A model generated the notes under the pieces. That model did not search any database, was not told the DNA's origin, and was given only the letters and a program-made list of their open reading frames with translations. From the NCBI GenBank assembly GCA_031277885.1, contig JAITLM010000134.1, positions 1 to 58,291 of the forward strand: DNA of 58,291 nucleotides, given 5' to 3'. Both the position numbers and the translations under genes were made by a program. Positions within the stretch are counted from its first letter, which is position 1, and each line of letters opens with the position of its first letter. Source of the DNA: Microbacterium sp. GTDB taxonomy: Bacteria > Actinomycetota > Actinomycetes > Actinomycetales > Microbacteriaceae. This document shows, piece after piece, positions 8,012 to 16,712 of this stretch.

Positions 8012-8947
8012 ATGCCCATCTCCGGAGAGATCCACGAACGCGTCGCCTATCCCGGCGGCGTGCCGTCCGGCCTGCCGCTCGTCATCCTGCTGACCGGCTT
8101 CACGGACGCGGGATCCGCGGTGTCCGGGCTCATCGATCACCTCGCGGAGACGACGGATCCGCAGCCGGTGGTGGTCTTCGACAACGATCTGCTGCTGGAC
8201 TACCGCGCGCGTCGCCCCGTCCTGACCTTCGATCAGGATCACATCGCCGAGCTCAAGCCCGCCCGGCTGGAGCTGTCGCTCGCGCACGACGCGCTCGGCC
8301 GCCCCTTCCTGCTGCTGGCCGGCTACGAGCCCGACTTCGCGTGGAACGCGTTCGCCGACGTCGTTCTCGACTTCGCTGCGGAGTACGACGTGTCCACCGT
8401 CACCTGGGTGCACTCGATCGCGATGCCGGTGCCGCACACGCGGCCGATCGGGGTCACGGCGAGCGGCAACAGGGCGGAGCTCACCGCCGCGCACTCCGTG
8501 TGGCGCCCGCGCACCCAGGTGCCGGGCACGGCAGGGCATCTGCTGGAGTACCGCTTCGTGCAGGCGGAGCGCAGCGTCGCGAGCTTCGTGCTGCTCGTGC
8601 CGCACTACCTCGCCGACACCGAGTACCCGGACGCGGTGCTGACGGCCGCGGAGAAGGTGATGGCGGCGACCGGTCTGGTGCTGCTCACCGATGCGCTGCG
8701 CGACAAGCGCGCCGAGTACCTGGAGCGGGTCGACGAGCAGGTGCGGGACAACGAGGAGCTCGGACAGATGGTGCGCACGCTCGAGCACCGCTACGACGCC
8801 TACATGTCGGGACTGGAGCTCGAGGACGAGGCGCCCGCCGGGTTCGACGAGCGTTCCCTCCCCAGCGCGGACGAGCTGGCCGCGGAGCTGGAGCGCTTCC
8901 TGGCCTCGCGCCCGGGCGGTGACGAGGACAAGAACGGCCGGATCTGA
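8012..8947 (+). CDS. PAC2 family protein
   Basis: A 311-residue soluble protein of the PAC2 superfamily, named after eukaryotic proteasome-assembly chaperones. Family features are LLTGFTDAGSAVSGL near residues 27-41, the FLLLAGYEPDFAWNAF segment, and VHSIAMPVPHTRP near 135-148. The last 60 residues are acidic and helical. In actinobacteria these proteins co-occur with, or stand in for, proteasome assembly factors, but the function is not settled. It is divergent from pepA and lies just ahead of the sigma factor gene. The family call is strong; no specific role can be inferred. Confidence 0.85.
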   Translation: MPISGEIHERVAYPGGVPSGLPLVILLTGFTDAGSAVSGLIDHLAETTDPQPVVVFDNDLLLDYRARRPVLTFDQDHIAELKPARLELSLAHDALGRPFLLLAGYEPDFAWNAFADVVLDFAAEYDVSTVTWVHSIAMPVPHTRPIGVTASGNRAELTAAHSVWRPRTQVPGTAGHLLEYRFVQAERSVASFVLLVPHYLADTEYPDAVLTAAEKVMAATGLVLLTDALRDKRAEYLERVDEQVRDNEELGQMVRTLEHRYDAYMSGLELEDEAPAGFDERSLPSADELAAELERFLASRPGGDEDKNGRI

Positions 8948-9172
8948 GCCGATCCCGGGAGTGCCCCGAGAGGATCCACGCGGATTGCGGGATCCGGCGT
9001 CTGCGCGCGCAGAGTGTGCGATACTTATCTGACGACCCGTTGTCAATACCCATCCGTGAGGTCTGGGGACTTGACAAGGGTCTTACTAGTGCCCGCAAGA
9101 GCACGGGCCGTGAGGCTCACAGGCCGAAAAACCACAGGGCGCCCGCGCAAGCGCTCCGTTGAAAGGCGAGAC

Positions 9173-10420
9173 GTGACGACTGCCACGAAGAAGAACACCC
9201 GGACGAAGAACGACCAGGCCGAGCCCGAGGAGGTCGAGGCCCAGGCCGTCGACGCCCCGGAGCCGGCGGCTTCGAAGAAGGCGGCGGCGAAGAAGCCTGC
9301 GGCCAAGAAGACGTCCAGGGCGAAGAGCAAGGACGACGCCGAGGGCGACACCGCGTCCGAGGAGGCCCCCGCGGACGCCGCGGACGACGGCGACGAGGAG
9401 GAGGGCGCCAAGCCCGCCTTCACCGAGCCGCTGCCGACCGGCGCGATCCGGATCAGCTCGACCGACGAGGACGACGTCCCCGTGTACTCGACGCAGATCA
9501 CCGGCGCCACCGCGGACCCGGTCAAGGACTACCTGAAGCAGATCGGAAAGGTCGCGCTGCTGAACGCGGCCGAAGAGGTCGAGCTCGCGATGCGGATCGA
9601 AGCCGGTCTGTTCGCCGAGGAGAAGCTCTCGGCGATGTCGGCGGCCGAGAAGACCAGCCAGCTCGGACTCGACCTGCAGTGGGTCGCCCGCGACGGTCAG
9701 CGGGCCAAGAGCCACCTGCTCGGCGCCAACCTGCGTCTCGTCGTCTCCCTCGCGAAGCGCTACACCGGTCGCGGCATGCAGTTCCTGGATCTCATCCAGG
9801 AGGGCAACCTCGGCCTCATCCGCGCGGTCGAGAAGTTCGACTACACCAAGGGCTTCAAGTTCTCGACCTACGCGACGTGGTGGATCCGCCAGGCCATCAC
9901 CCGCGCCATGGCGGATCAGGCCCGCACCATCCGCATCCCCGTGCACATGGTCGAGGTCATCAACAAGCTCGCCCGCGTGCAGCGGCAGATGCTGCAGGAC
10001 CTCGGTCGCGAACCCACCCCGGAGGAGCTGAGCCGCGAGCTCGACATGACCCCGGAGAAGGTCATCGAGGTGCAGAAGTACGGTCGCGAGCCGATCTCGC
10101 TGCACACCCCCCTCGGCGAGGACGGCGACAGCGAGTTCGGTGACCTCATCAAGGACACCGAGGCGGTCGTCCCGGCCGACGCGGTCGGCTTCACCATGCT
10201 GCAGCGTCAGCTCGAGCAGCTGCTGGACTCCCTGTCCGAGCGCGAGGCGGGCGTGATCCGCATGCGCTTCGGCCTCGGCGACGGCCAGCCCAAGACGCTC
10301 GACCAGATCGGCGACACCTTCGGCGTGACCCGCGAGCGGATCCGCCAGATCGAGTCGAAGACGATGGCGAAGCTGCGTCACCCGAGCCGTTCGCAGTCGC
10401 TGCGGGACTACCTCGAGTGA
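9173..10420 (+). CDS. sigA: Principal RNA polymerase sigma factor (sigma-70, RpoD/SigA)
   Basis: A 415-residue group 1 sigma factor directing RNA polymerase to housekeeping promoters. The N-terminal 105 residues are a Lys/Ala/Glu-rich low-complexity extension typical of actinobacterial SigA. Region 1.2 follows ([21 protein letters not shown]), then region 2 with the core-binding and -10 recognition helices ([36 protein letters not shown]), region 3, and region 4.2 ([18 protein letters not shown]). The frame is open further upstream, but GTG at 9173 follows GAAAGGCGAG and yields the normal start VTTATKKN. It overlaps the next gene by four bases. Confidence 0.96.
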   Translation: MTTATKKNTRTKNDQAEPEEVEAQAVDAPEPAASKKAAAKKPAAKKTSRAKSKDDAEGDTASEEAPADAADDGDEEEGAKPAFTEPLPTGAIRISSTDEDDVPVYSTQITGATADPVKDYLKQIGKVALLNAAEEVELAMRIEAGLFAEEKLSAMSAAEKTSQLGLDLQWVARDGQRAKSHLLGANLRLVVSLAKRYTGRGMQFLDLIQEGNLGLIRAVEKFDYTKGFKFSTYATWWIRQAITRAMADQARTIRIPVHMVEVINKLARVQRQMLQDLGREPTPEELSRELDMTPEKVIEVQKYGREPISLHTPLGEDGDSEFGDLIKDTEAVVPADAVGFTMLQRQLEQLLDSLSEREAGVIRMRFGLGDGQPKTLDQIGDTFGVTRERIRQIESKTMAKLRHPSRSQSLRDYLE

Positions 10421-11121
10421 GCGCGGACGCGAAGCCCAACGACGGCAAGAACCTCGAGATCTCGGTCGAGGGCGCGCGCTGGCTGCGGATTCCGATCCGC
10501 ACCAGGGTCGTCATGCCCGGCGACGTGCTCGCCGACATCGTCACCGAGTACGCCGCGGGTGAGGTGCAGAAGGGCGACCTCCTCTTCATCACCGAGAAGA
10601 TCGTCGGCATCACGCAGGGCCGGTCGTTCCTGCTCGAGGAGATCCAGCCGCGCAAGCTGGCGTTCTTCCTGTCGAAGTACGTGACCCGCACGCCCTACGG
10701 CATCGGCCTCGGCATGCCGGAGACCATGGAGATGGCGCTCCGCGAGTGCGGAACGCCGCGGATCCTGTTCGCGGCGGCGGTGTCGGCCGTGACCAAGGCC
10801 TTCGGACGACGCGGCGACTTCTACCGCATCGCCGGGGAGAAGGCGCGTGCGATCGACGGGCCGACCGAGGGCACCATGCCGCCTTATGACCGCTCCGTGG
10901 TGCTCGGCCCCGCGCGTCCTCGCGAGGTGGCGCACGAGATGCAGCAGCTGATCGGCGGCGTCTGCGACGTCGCCGTGGTCGACATCAACGACCTCGGCGG
11001 CAACATCCTCGGCTCCACGCTCGACAAGACCGCCGAGAAGCGTCTCGTCGCGATCCTCAAGGACAATCCGCTCGGTCAGGGCACGGAGTCGACGCCGATG
11101 GGCATCATCCGTCCCGCTTGA
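10417..11121 (+). CDS. CofE-like (coenzyme F420-0:L-glutamate ligase family) protein
   Basis: A 234-residue protein of the F420-0:gamma-glutamyl ligase fold. It carries [11 protein letters not shown], the [17 protein letters not shown] strand-helix that matches the CofE signature, and the Asp/Asn-containing segment [16 protein letters not shown]. No other F420 biosynthesis gene is in the window, so another acceptor than F420-0 is possible. The GTG start overlaps the sigA stop (GTGA), so it is co-transcribed and translationally coupled with the housekeeping sigma factor. Domain call good; substrate uncertain. Confidence 0.8.
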   Translation: MSADAKPNDGKNLEISVEGARWLRIPIRTRVVMPGDVLADIVTEYAAGEVQKGDLLFITEKIVGITQGRSFLLEEIQPRKLAFFLSKYVTRTPYGIGLGMPETMEMALRECGTPRILFAAAVSAVTKAFGRRGDFYRIAGEKARAIDGPTEGTMPPYDRSVVLGPARPREVAHEMQQLIGGVCDVAVVDINDLGGNILGSTLDKTAEKRLVAILKDNPLGQGTESTPMGIIRPA

Positions 11122-11134
11122 GCTGCGGTTCCAC

Positions 11135-11175
11135 GAAGAAGGCCGCCCCGTCAGCACGACGGGGCGGCCTTCTTC
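11135..11175. terminator. Strong bidirectional terminator hairpin
   Basis: A perfect 18-bp stem, GAAGAAGGCCGCCCCGTC at 11135-11152 with its complement at 11158-11175, and a five-base loop. It lies between the convergent CofE-like and ATP-grasp genes. TTCTTC at one end and GAAGAA at the other give a weak U-run in either direction. Confidence 0.85.
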
Positions 11176-11190
11176 ATGGCCGTGCCGGCC

Positions 11191-12213
11191 TCAGAACTTG
11201 ATGGCGGCCTGGTAGCGCGGCTTGTGACCGGTGCGGATGCCCGAGACGCTCGGCTTGTTCTCGTAGACGCCGGCGCCCCAGTTGCCCTCCACGAGCACGG
11301 GGCCGTCGGGGCCGACCACGATGTCCCAGCCGACGTACTGCACCTGCGGCACGACGCGCGCGACCTGATCCACGAACGCCTTGACCTCGTCGATCATTGG
11401 CAGCTGGAAGTCGGCGATGCGGAAGCCGGAGTCGGGGTGCAGCTCGTGCACGTGCCCGTGCGAGTCGTAGCCCGCGCTCACGGCGTGGCCGTCGTCGTCC
11501 AGCATCGTGTAGAAGCCGCCGAAGGACATCTGGTCGCTGACCTCACCGCGGCCGAACTTCTGCGCCATCGCGAGGATGTGGGTCTTCTCGCCGTCGAAGA
11601 AGGCCGTCACGCGCGTGGTGTTGACCGTGCCGGGGCAGACCGCCGCGAGGTCGGCGTGCTGCCGGATGACCTCTTCGACGAGGAGGCGGCCCCGGCCGAG
11701 CAGGTCGGCGTGGAACGCGTCCCAGTCGGAGATGTCTGCGGCGTGATAGCGGAACACGCCGGATCCGGCCTGCCCCATCGGCGTCTTGACGATCACGGTG
11801 CCCTGGCGCTCCAGGAACGCTCGCAGTTCGTCGGCGTTGCCGGGCTTCACGACCATCCACTCGCGGCGGAGGAAGTCGGAGAACTTCTCGTCGAACTCGA
11901 TCTTGTCGTGGAACAGGTGCCGGTAGTCGGGGTGCGCGTAGCGCTCCGAGATCTGGTTCGACACCGGGTGCGTCATGTAGGTCGCCCGCTCGGCGCGGTT
12001 CAGGATCGCGAAGTCGTAGTCGATGTAGTCCTGGAATCCGACGTTGTGACGCCCGGCCGACCACAGCATGTCCACCACCACGGCGGGGACGGCCTTGCCG
12101 TGCTGCGCGGACGCCTCCTTGGCGCGCTCGATCACCGAGCCGACGTTGATGCGACGGGCGCGCTCGGCGAGATAGCCGAGACGGGACTTGAGGCCGAGGC
12201 CGTTCGAGGGCAT
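11191..12213 (-). CDS. Sugar-transfer-associated ATP-grasp protein
   Basis: A 340-residue ATP-grasp enzyme of the type often found near polysaccharide genes. Visible elements include HDKIEFDEKFSDFL, the ATP-binding strand VIVKTPMGQAGSGVFR, the LLVEEVIRQH hinge, and the metal-binding end GWDIVVGPDGPVLVEGNWG. An in-frame ATG at 12249 lies inside TAGAAT, a likely -10 element, and would not be transcribed. The ATG at 12213 has GGAG five bases upstream and is the better start. The acceptor is unknown; family members are thought to form amide or ester bonds on surface glycans. Confidence 0.82.
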   Translation of the reverse strand: MPSNGLGLKSRLGYLAERARRINVGSVIERAKEASAQHGKAVPAVVVDMLWSAGRHNVGFQDYIDYDFAILNRAERATYMTHPVSNQISERYAHPDYRHLFHDKIEFDEKFSDFLRREWMVVKPGNADELRAFLERQGTVIVKTPMGQAGSGVFRYHAADISDWDAFHADLLGRGRLLVEEVIRQHADLAAVCPGTVNTTRVTAFFDGEKTHILAMAQKFGRGEVSDQMSFGGFYTMLDDDGHAVSAGYDSHGHVHELHPDSGFRIADFQLPMIDEVKAFVDQVARVVPQVQYVGWDIVVGPDGPVLVEGNWGAGVYENKPSVSGIRTGHKPRYQAAIKF

Positions 12214-12247
12214 GCGTACTCCGGGTCGAGGGATCGGGAACCGGTCC

Positions 12248-12253
12248 ATTCTA
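12248..12253 (-). promoter_or_regulatory. Candidate -10 element of the ATP-grasp gene
   Basis: TAGAAT on the minus strand, one mismatch from TATAAT. It would start transcription near 12240, leaving a leader of about 27 bases with a GGAG ribosome site before the ATG at 12213. Confidence 0.45.
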
Positions 12254-12317
12254 GGCGGCCCGCCTCCGAGACCCCCGGGCGAGAGCCGCCCGGCGGTTTC
12301 GCGCGGAGGGGCGCGGG

Positions 12318-12323
12318 TAGGGT
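12318..12323 (+). promoter_or_regulatory. Candidate -10 element of the alanine-racemase-like operon
   Basis: TAGGGT followed by exactly six bases and the GTG at 12330, the leaderless arrangement seen repeatedly in this window. Confidence 0.45.
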
Positions 12324-12329
12324 GGAACG

Positions 12330-13052
12330 GTGAACGAGCCGCTCCCCGCCACTCCGCCGCGGAGCGCGATGCTGTGTTCGCTGATCTCCCGTTCCGCGCT
12401 CGACGCGGGCGCAGCGGCCGCCGTCGCGGCCGGGGGAGCGGGCGTCGCCGATCTCCGCCGCGACGCGTGGGGGCACGGTCTCCTGGAGGTCGCCAGGGCC
12501 GTAGTCTCGGCCGGAGCGCGCGGCGTGCGCGTGGACGGTGAGCCCGAGCTCGCCCTGCTGCGGTCGGAGGGGATCGAGGCGACCTGCACCGACGCGCCGG
12601 ACCTGGATCCGCACCTCCTCTACGGTCTTCCGGATGCGGACGGCGACCTCGCCGGGACGCCCGTGATGCGCGTCGCCGGGCGTGTGCTCTCGACCAAGGA
12701 GATCGCGGCCGGTGGCGGCGTCTCCTACGGCTACATCCACCGAGCGCTCGAGGACTCGCGTCTCGCGCTCATCACGGGCGGCTACGCACAGGGGGTCGTG
12801 CGCGCTCTCGGCAGCCGGGCGACCGTCGAGATCGACGGGCTCGTGCATCCGATCGTCGGCCGGATCGCCATGGACGTGTGCGTCGTGGACATCGGCGCGG
12901 CAGAGGTCGCCCTCGGCGCGGAGGCGACGTACTTCGGCGGCTCTGGTCCGATGCGGACCGGGGCCCGGGAGTGGGCGTGGATCACCGGAATGGACGTCGG
13001 CGAACTCGTGGCCGTCGTGGGGCAGCGGACGGAGCGTTCATGGGAGGCCTGA
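12330..13052 (+). CDS. Short alanine-racemase-family protein retaining the catalytic Tyr domain but lacking the PLP lysine
   Basis: A 240-residue protein, far shorter than normal alanine racemase (about 370). The N-terminal part keeps only the first barrel strands. DLRRDAWGHG (41-50) aligns with the family motif VVKADAYGHG, so the PLP-binding lysine is Arg43 and the neighbouring Tyr is Trp47. The C-terminal domain is well preserved: VSYGYIHRA, GGYAQGVVRAL with the catalytic tyrosine (Tyr152), and GRIAMDVCVVDIG. Alone it should not be a racemase. The next gene starts 13 bases before this stop and has the opposite defect, which suggests the two products work together. A frameshifted gene is unlikely because both are complete and each carries its own C-terminal region. 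Confidence 0.8.
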   Translation: MNEPLPATPPRSAMLCSLISRSALDAGAAAAVAAGGAGVADLRRDAWGHGLLEVARAVVSAGARGVRVDGEPELALLRSEGIEATCTDAPDLDPHLLYGLPDADGDLAGTPVMRVAGRVLSTKEIAAGGGVSYGYIHRALEDSRLALITGGYAQGVVRALGSRATVEIDGLVHPIVGRIAMDVCVVDIGAAEVALGAEATYFGGSGPMRTGAREWAWITGMDVGELVAVVGQRTERSWEA

Positions 13053-14089
13053 CCGGACCGGTGCTGCGGGCCGAGGAAGCCGTGCTGCGGGCCAACATCG
13101 CGGCGGTCACCGCGCGCGTCGCGCCGTCCACGTTGATGATGGTGGTCAAGGACGACGGCTACGGTCTCGGCGCGCCCTGGGCCGCGCGCGTCGCCGCGGA
13201 GGCGGGGGTCGGCTGGTTCGGCACCTACGACATCCCGACCGCGCTCCGGCTGCGCGACGAGGTCGGCGCCGCTCCCCGGCTCTTCGCCTGGGTCACCTCG
13301 CTCGACGAAGAGATCGACGCGGCCCTGCGCGCCGAGGTGGACCTCGGCGTCGGGACGCTGGACTACCTGCGCCGGGTGATCGCGCGCGCCGGCGCGCTCG
13401 GCGCCGTGGCGCGGATCCATCTCAAGGTCGACACCGGGCTGCACCGCAACGGGCTGTCGGCGGACGAGTGGGACGAAGGCGTCGAGATCGCGCTGCGTGC
13501 TCAGGAGGCGCGACGGGTGCTGCTGGTGGGCGCCTGGAGCCACCTCGCCGAGGCGAGCGACGAGGAGGACGACGCCGCGCAGGCCCGCTTCCTCGCCGCC
13601 GTGCATCGCGCCGAGGAGCTCGGCGCGGAGCTGCCCTACCGTCACCTGACCGCTTCGGCCGCCACCTGGGCCCGCCCCGAGCTGCGCGGGTCCCTCGTGC
13701 GGGTGGGCGCCTTCTGCTTCGGCGTGCGCTCGGCGGACGGACCGGATCTGCCCGGGATCGCGCCCGCGGCGGAACTCGTGGCCCCGGTGCGGGAGATCGA
13801 CGGCGACGAGGTCGTCGTCGGAGTCGGATCCTTCGACGGGCTGCCGAGCATCCTCGCCGGGCGCGTGCAGGTGGGCACGCCTGCGGGGGCGCGGCCGCTC
13901 CTCGCCGTCGACGCCGACACGGCGCGCATCGCGGGCTGGGCCGGCGCCGAGGTCGGCGACGAGGTGGTCGTCTTCGGCCGAGGCGCGCACGGGGAGTCGT
14001 CACCGACGACCCTCGCCGAGGCGATCGGCACGGTCGGGGAGGAGATCCTCTGCCGGCTCACCCCGCACGTGCGACGCGAGTACCGCTGA
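13040..14089 (+). CDS. Alanine-racemase-family protein with the PLP lysine but no catalytic tyrosine
   Basis: A 349-residue PLP protein with an intact barrel. MVVKDDGYGLG places the PLP lysine at residue 37 and the conserved Tyr at 41, and HLKVDTGLHRNGL is the standard substrate-side strand. The C-terminal domain is degenerate: where racemases have VGYADGLPR this protein has VGSFDGLPS, so the catalytic Tyr is Ser (about residue 261), and the MDQ/MDV motif is replaced by IAGWAG. The ATG at 13040 has GGAG five bases upstream and overlaps the preceding gene by 13 bases, implying coupled translation. In true racemases each active site takes its lysine from one subunit and tyrosine from the other, so pairing with the upstream product could rebuild one site. 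Activity is unproven. Confidence 0.82.
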   Translation: MGGLTGPVLRAEEAVLRANIAAVTARVAPSTLMMVVKDDGYGLGAPWAARVAAEAGVGWFGTYDIPTALRLRDEVGAAPRLFAWVTSLDEEIDAALRAEVDLGVGTLDYLRRVIARAGALGAVARIHLKVDTGLHRNGLSADEWDEGVEIALRAQEARRVLLVGAWSHLAEASDEEDDAAQARFLAAVHRAEELGAELPYRHLTASAATWARPELRGSLVRVGAFCFGVRSADGPDLPGIAPAAELVAPVREIDGDEVVVGVGSFDGLPSILAGRVQVGTPAGARPLLAVDADTARIAGWAGAEVGDEVVVFGRGAHGESSPTTLAEAIGTVGEEILCRLTPHVRREYR

Positions 14090-14122
14090 GCGCGGTCCGG
14101 TCCCGCAGCATCACGGGTCCGC

Positions 14123-14178
14123 GTCCGCGCAGCGGCCGCGCGGACACGAAAACGCCCGATGTCCGAGGACACCGGGCG
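14123..14178. terminator. Two adjacent terminator-like hairpins between convergent genes
   Basis: The first hairpin is GTCCGCGC (14123-14130) with its complement at 14138-14145. The second is CGCCCGATGTC (14153-14163) with 14168-14178, one G-U pair and a four-base loop. They separate the racemase-like operon from the zinc-ribbon gene. Confidence 0.6.
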
Positions 14179-14198
14179 CTTCTGTCGGGGGAGCGGAT

Positions 14199-14411
14199 TC
14201 AGGACTCGAGCAGTCGCGACGTCTCGTCGTGCCAGCTCGTGGCCACCGCACGGAGCTTCTCTTCGTACTTGCGCCCGTGGTGGGCGCAGAACAGCAGCTC
14301 GCTGCCGTTGACCTCGGCGGCGATGTAGGCCTGGGCTCCGCAGGAGTCGCATCGGTCCATCGCCGTGAGGCGGGGGATGACGGTGCTATCCCGTTCGGTC
14401 GTCGCGTTCAT
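14199..14411 (-). CDS. DUF7455 small zinc-ribbon-like protein
   Basis: A 70-residue protein with two potential metal-binding pairs, CDSC (21-24) and CAHH (42-45), framing a short beta hairpin, then an acidic/basic helix. The pattern fits the DUF7455 family common in actinobacteria. A good GAGGAGG ribosome site lies upstream. The gene is divergent from parE. The function is unknown; a small zinc-ribbon DNA-, RNA- or protein-binding role is possible. Confidence 0.8.
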   Translation of the reverse strand: MNATTERDSTVIPRLTAMDRCDSCGAQAYIAAEVNGSELLFCAHHGRKYEEKLRAVATSWHDETSRLLES

Positions 14412-14594
14412 CTCGATGCCTCCTCGTTGTTCGGGTCCGCTGTGTGGAGTGTGCTCAATACAACCACGCAGAGCTGGGAGTCATGCCCGCGAGACGGCGT
14501 GTTTCGCTCACCGCGTACGCGCCGCGTGACGAGCGGATGACGGCCAGGAGTGTCGTCGGGGCGGCGTCCGTGGTCCTCGATACGATGGGGGATT

Positions 14595-16712
14595 GTGACA
14601 GCCGAGTACTCCGCCCACCACCTCCAGGTCCTCGAGGGTCTCGAGGCCGTCCGCAAGCGGCCCGGAATGTACATCGGCTCGAACGGTTCCCCGGGCCTGA
14701 TGCACTGCCTCTGGGAGATCATCGACAACGCCGTCGACGAGGCGGTCGCGGGCAACGGCTCGAAGATCGACATCATCCTGCATCCCGACGGCAGTGTCGA
14801 GGTGCACGATCGAGGCCGCGGCATCCCCGTCGACGTCGAGCCGCGCACCGGGCTCACCGGCGTCGAGGTGGTCTTCACCAATCTGCACGCGGGCGGCAAG
14901 TTCGGCGGGGGCTCCTACGCCGCCTCCGGCGGTCTGCACGGCGTGGGCGCATCCGTCGTGAACGCCCTGTCCGAGCGGCTCGACGTCGAGGTCGACCGCG
15001 GCGGCAAGGTCTACGCGATGTCGTTCCGACGCGGCGAACCGGGGATCTTCACGGATGCGGGCGAGAAGCAGCCGGACGCTCCGTTCACCCCGTTCCAGGA
15101 CAACAGCGAGCTGCGGGTGATCGGCAAGGCGCCCCGTGGCGTGACCGGCACCCGGATCCGCTACTGGGCGGATCGGCAGATCTTCACGAAGGATGCGGCG
15201 TTCCAGCTCGCCGAGCTCGAGACGCGTGCGCGGCAGACCGCGTTCCTCGTGCCGGGACTGGAGCTCGTCGTGAGGGATGAGCGCGCCTCGCACGCCGCGG
15301 CGCCCGAGGACGGTGCCGATGCCGTCGAAGCGGTGAACGAGACCTCGTACCACTACGAGGGCGGCATCGCGGAGTTCGTCGAGTATCTCGCCACGGACGC
15401 GCCGGTGACCGACACCTGGCGGGTGCAGGGCGAGGGCACCTTCAAGGAGACCGTGCCGGTGCTGCAGCCCGACGGCCACATGGTCGCGACCGAGGTGGAG
15501 CGCGTCTGCGAGGTCGACATCGCCCTCCGCTGGGGGACCGGCTACGAGACGATCACGCGCTCGTTCGTGAACATCATCGCGACCCCCAAGGGCGGGACGC
15601 ATCAGCAGGGCTTCGAGCAGGAGATGCTGAAGGTTCTGCGCGCCCAGGTCGAGCAGAACGCGCGCCGCCTGAAGGCCGGCAACGACAAGCTCGAGAAGGA
15701 CGACGTGCTCGCGGGCCTCACGGCCGTGCTGACGGTCAACGTCCCCGAGCCGCAGTTCGAGGGGCAGACCAAGGAGGTGCTCGGCACGCCGGCCGTGCGG
15801 ACGATCGTCGCGCAGGTGGTCCGCAAGGCGCTCGGCGAGCGCTTCTCCTCGACGAAGCGCGATGACAAGAACCAGGCCTCGATGCTCCTGGACAAGATCG
15901 TCGCCGAGATGAAGGCGCGCGTCTCCGCACGAGCCCACAAGGAGACCCAGCGTCGCAAGAACGCGCTGGAGTCGTCCTCGCTGCCCGCGAAGCTCGTCGA
16001 CTGCCGCTCCACCGATGTGGCCCAGACCGAGCTGTTCATCGTCGAGGGCGACTCCGCGCTCGGCACGGCCAAGCACGCCCGCACGAGCGAGTACCAGGCG
16101 CTGCTGCCCATCCGCGGCAAGATCCTGAACGTGCAGAAGGCCTCGGTCAGCGACATGCTGTCGAATGTGGAGTGCGCGTCGATCATCCAGGTGATCGGCG
16201 CCGGATCCGGCCGCTCCTTCGACCTCTCGACCGCGCGCTACGGGAAGATCATCCTGATGAGCGACGCCGATGTCGACGGCGCGCACATCCGCACTCTGCT
16301 GCTGACGCTGTTCTACCGGTACATGCGCCCGCTCATCGAGGACGGCCGCGTGTTCGCCGCCGTGCCCCCGCTGCACCGGGTGATCGTGATGAACCCCGGA
16401 TCCAAGCCGAACGAGACCATCTACACCTACAGCGAGGGCGAACTGCACTCCCTCCTCGCCAAGCTGCGCAAGCAGAACAAGCGCTGGCACGAGCCGATCC
16501 AGCGGTACAAGGGTCTCGGCGAGATGGACGCCGAACAGCTCGCGTCGACCACGATGGACCGGTCCGGTCGCCTGCTGCGGCGCGTCCGCATGGAGGATGC
16601 CGAAGCCGCCGGTCGCGTGTTCGAGCTCCTGATGGGCAACGAGGTCGCTCCGCGGCGCGAGTTCATCATCGATTCCTCCGACCGCCTGGCGCGCGAGGCC
16701 ATCGACGCCTGA
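14595..16712 (+). CDS. parE: DNA topoisomerase IV subunit B
   Basis: A 705-residue GHKL ATPase/TOPRIM subunit of a type IIA topoisomerase, which with ParC decatenates daughter chromosomes. The ATPase domain shows EIIDNAVDEAVAG, GRGIPVD and GGLHGVGASVVNALS. The TOPRIM domain shows the EGDSA catalytic glutamate motif and DADVDGAHI. The parC gene 3.3 kb away on the other strand supports topo IV rather than gyrase. I start at the GTG at 14595 (VTAEYSAHHLQVLEG); the open frame upstream adds no family sequence. TACGAT lies eight bases before it. The stop overlaps the next ATG by one base (TGATG). Confidence 0.93.
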   Translation: MTAEYSAHHLQVLEGLEAVRKRPGMYIGSNGSPGLMHCLWEIIDNAVDEAVAGNGSKIDIILHPDGSVEVHDRGRGIPVDVEPRTGLTGVEVVFTNLHAGGKFGGGSYAASGGLHGVGASVVNALSERLDVEVDRGGKVYAMSFRRGEPGIFTDAGEKQPDAPFTPFQDNSELRVIGKAPRGVTGTRIRYWADRQIFTKDAAFQLAELETRARQTAFLVPGLELVVRDERASHAAAPEDGADAVEAVNETSYHYEGGIAEFVEYLATDAPVTDTWRVQGEGTFKETVPVLQPDGHMVATEVERVCEVDIALRWGTGYETITRSFVNIIATPKGGTHQQGFEQEMLKVLRAQVEQNARRLKAGNDKLEKDDVLAGLTAVLTVNVPEPQFEGQTKEVLGTPAVRTIVAQVVRKALGERFSSTKRDDKNQASMLLDKIVAEMKARVSARAHKETQRRKNALESSSLPAKLVDCRSTDVAQTELFIVEGDSALGTAKHARTSEYQALLPIRGKILNVQKASVSDMLSNVECASIIQVIGAGSGRSFDLSTARYGKIILMSDADVDGAHIRTLLLTLFYRYMRPLIEDGRVFAAVPPLHRVIVMNPGSKPNETIYTYSEGELHSLLAKLRKQNKRWHEPIQRYKGLGEMDAEQLASTTMDRSGRLLRRVRMEDAEAAGRVFELLMGNEVAPRREFIIDSSDRLAREAIDA

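Noticed and set aside
9071..9076. TTGACA upstream of sigA as a -35 element
   Set aside because: No TANNNT hexamer lies 16-19 bases downstream (the sequence there is CCCGCA-like). The nearby TTGTCAA/TTGACAA inverted pair is noted but weak.
12247..12249. Upstream ATG for the ATP-grasp gene
   Set aside because: It lies inside a TAGAAT -10 element and has no ribosome site at a workable distance.
12330..14089. The racemase-like pair as one frameshifted alanine racemase pseudogene
   Set aside because: Both reading frames are long and intact, both contain their own C-terminal region, and the second has its own ribosome site. The combined length exceeds one racemase, so duplication and divergence fits better.
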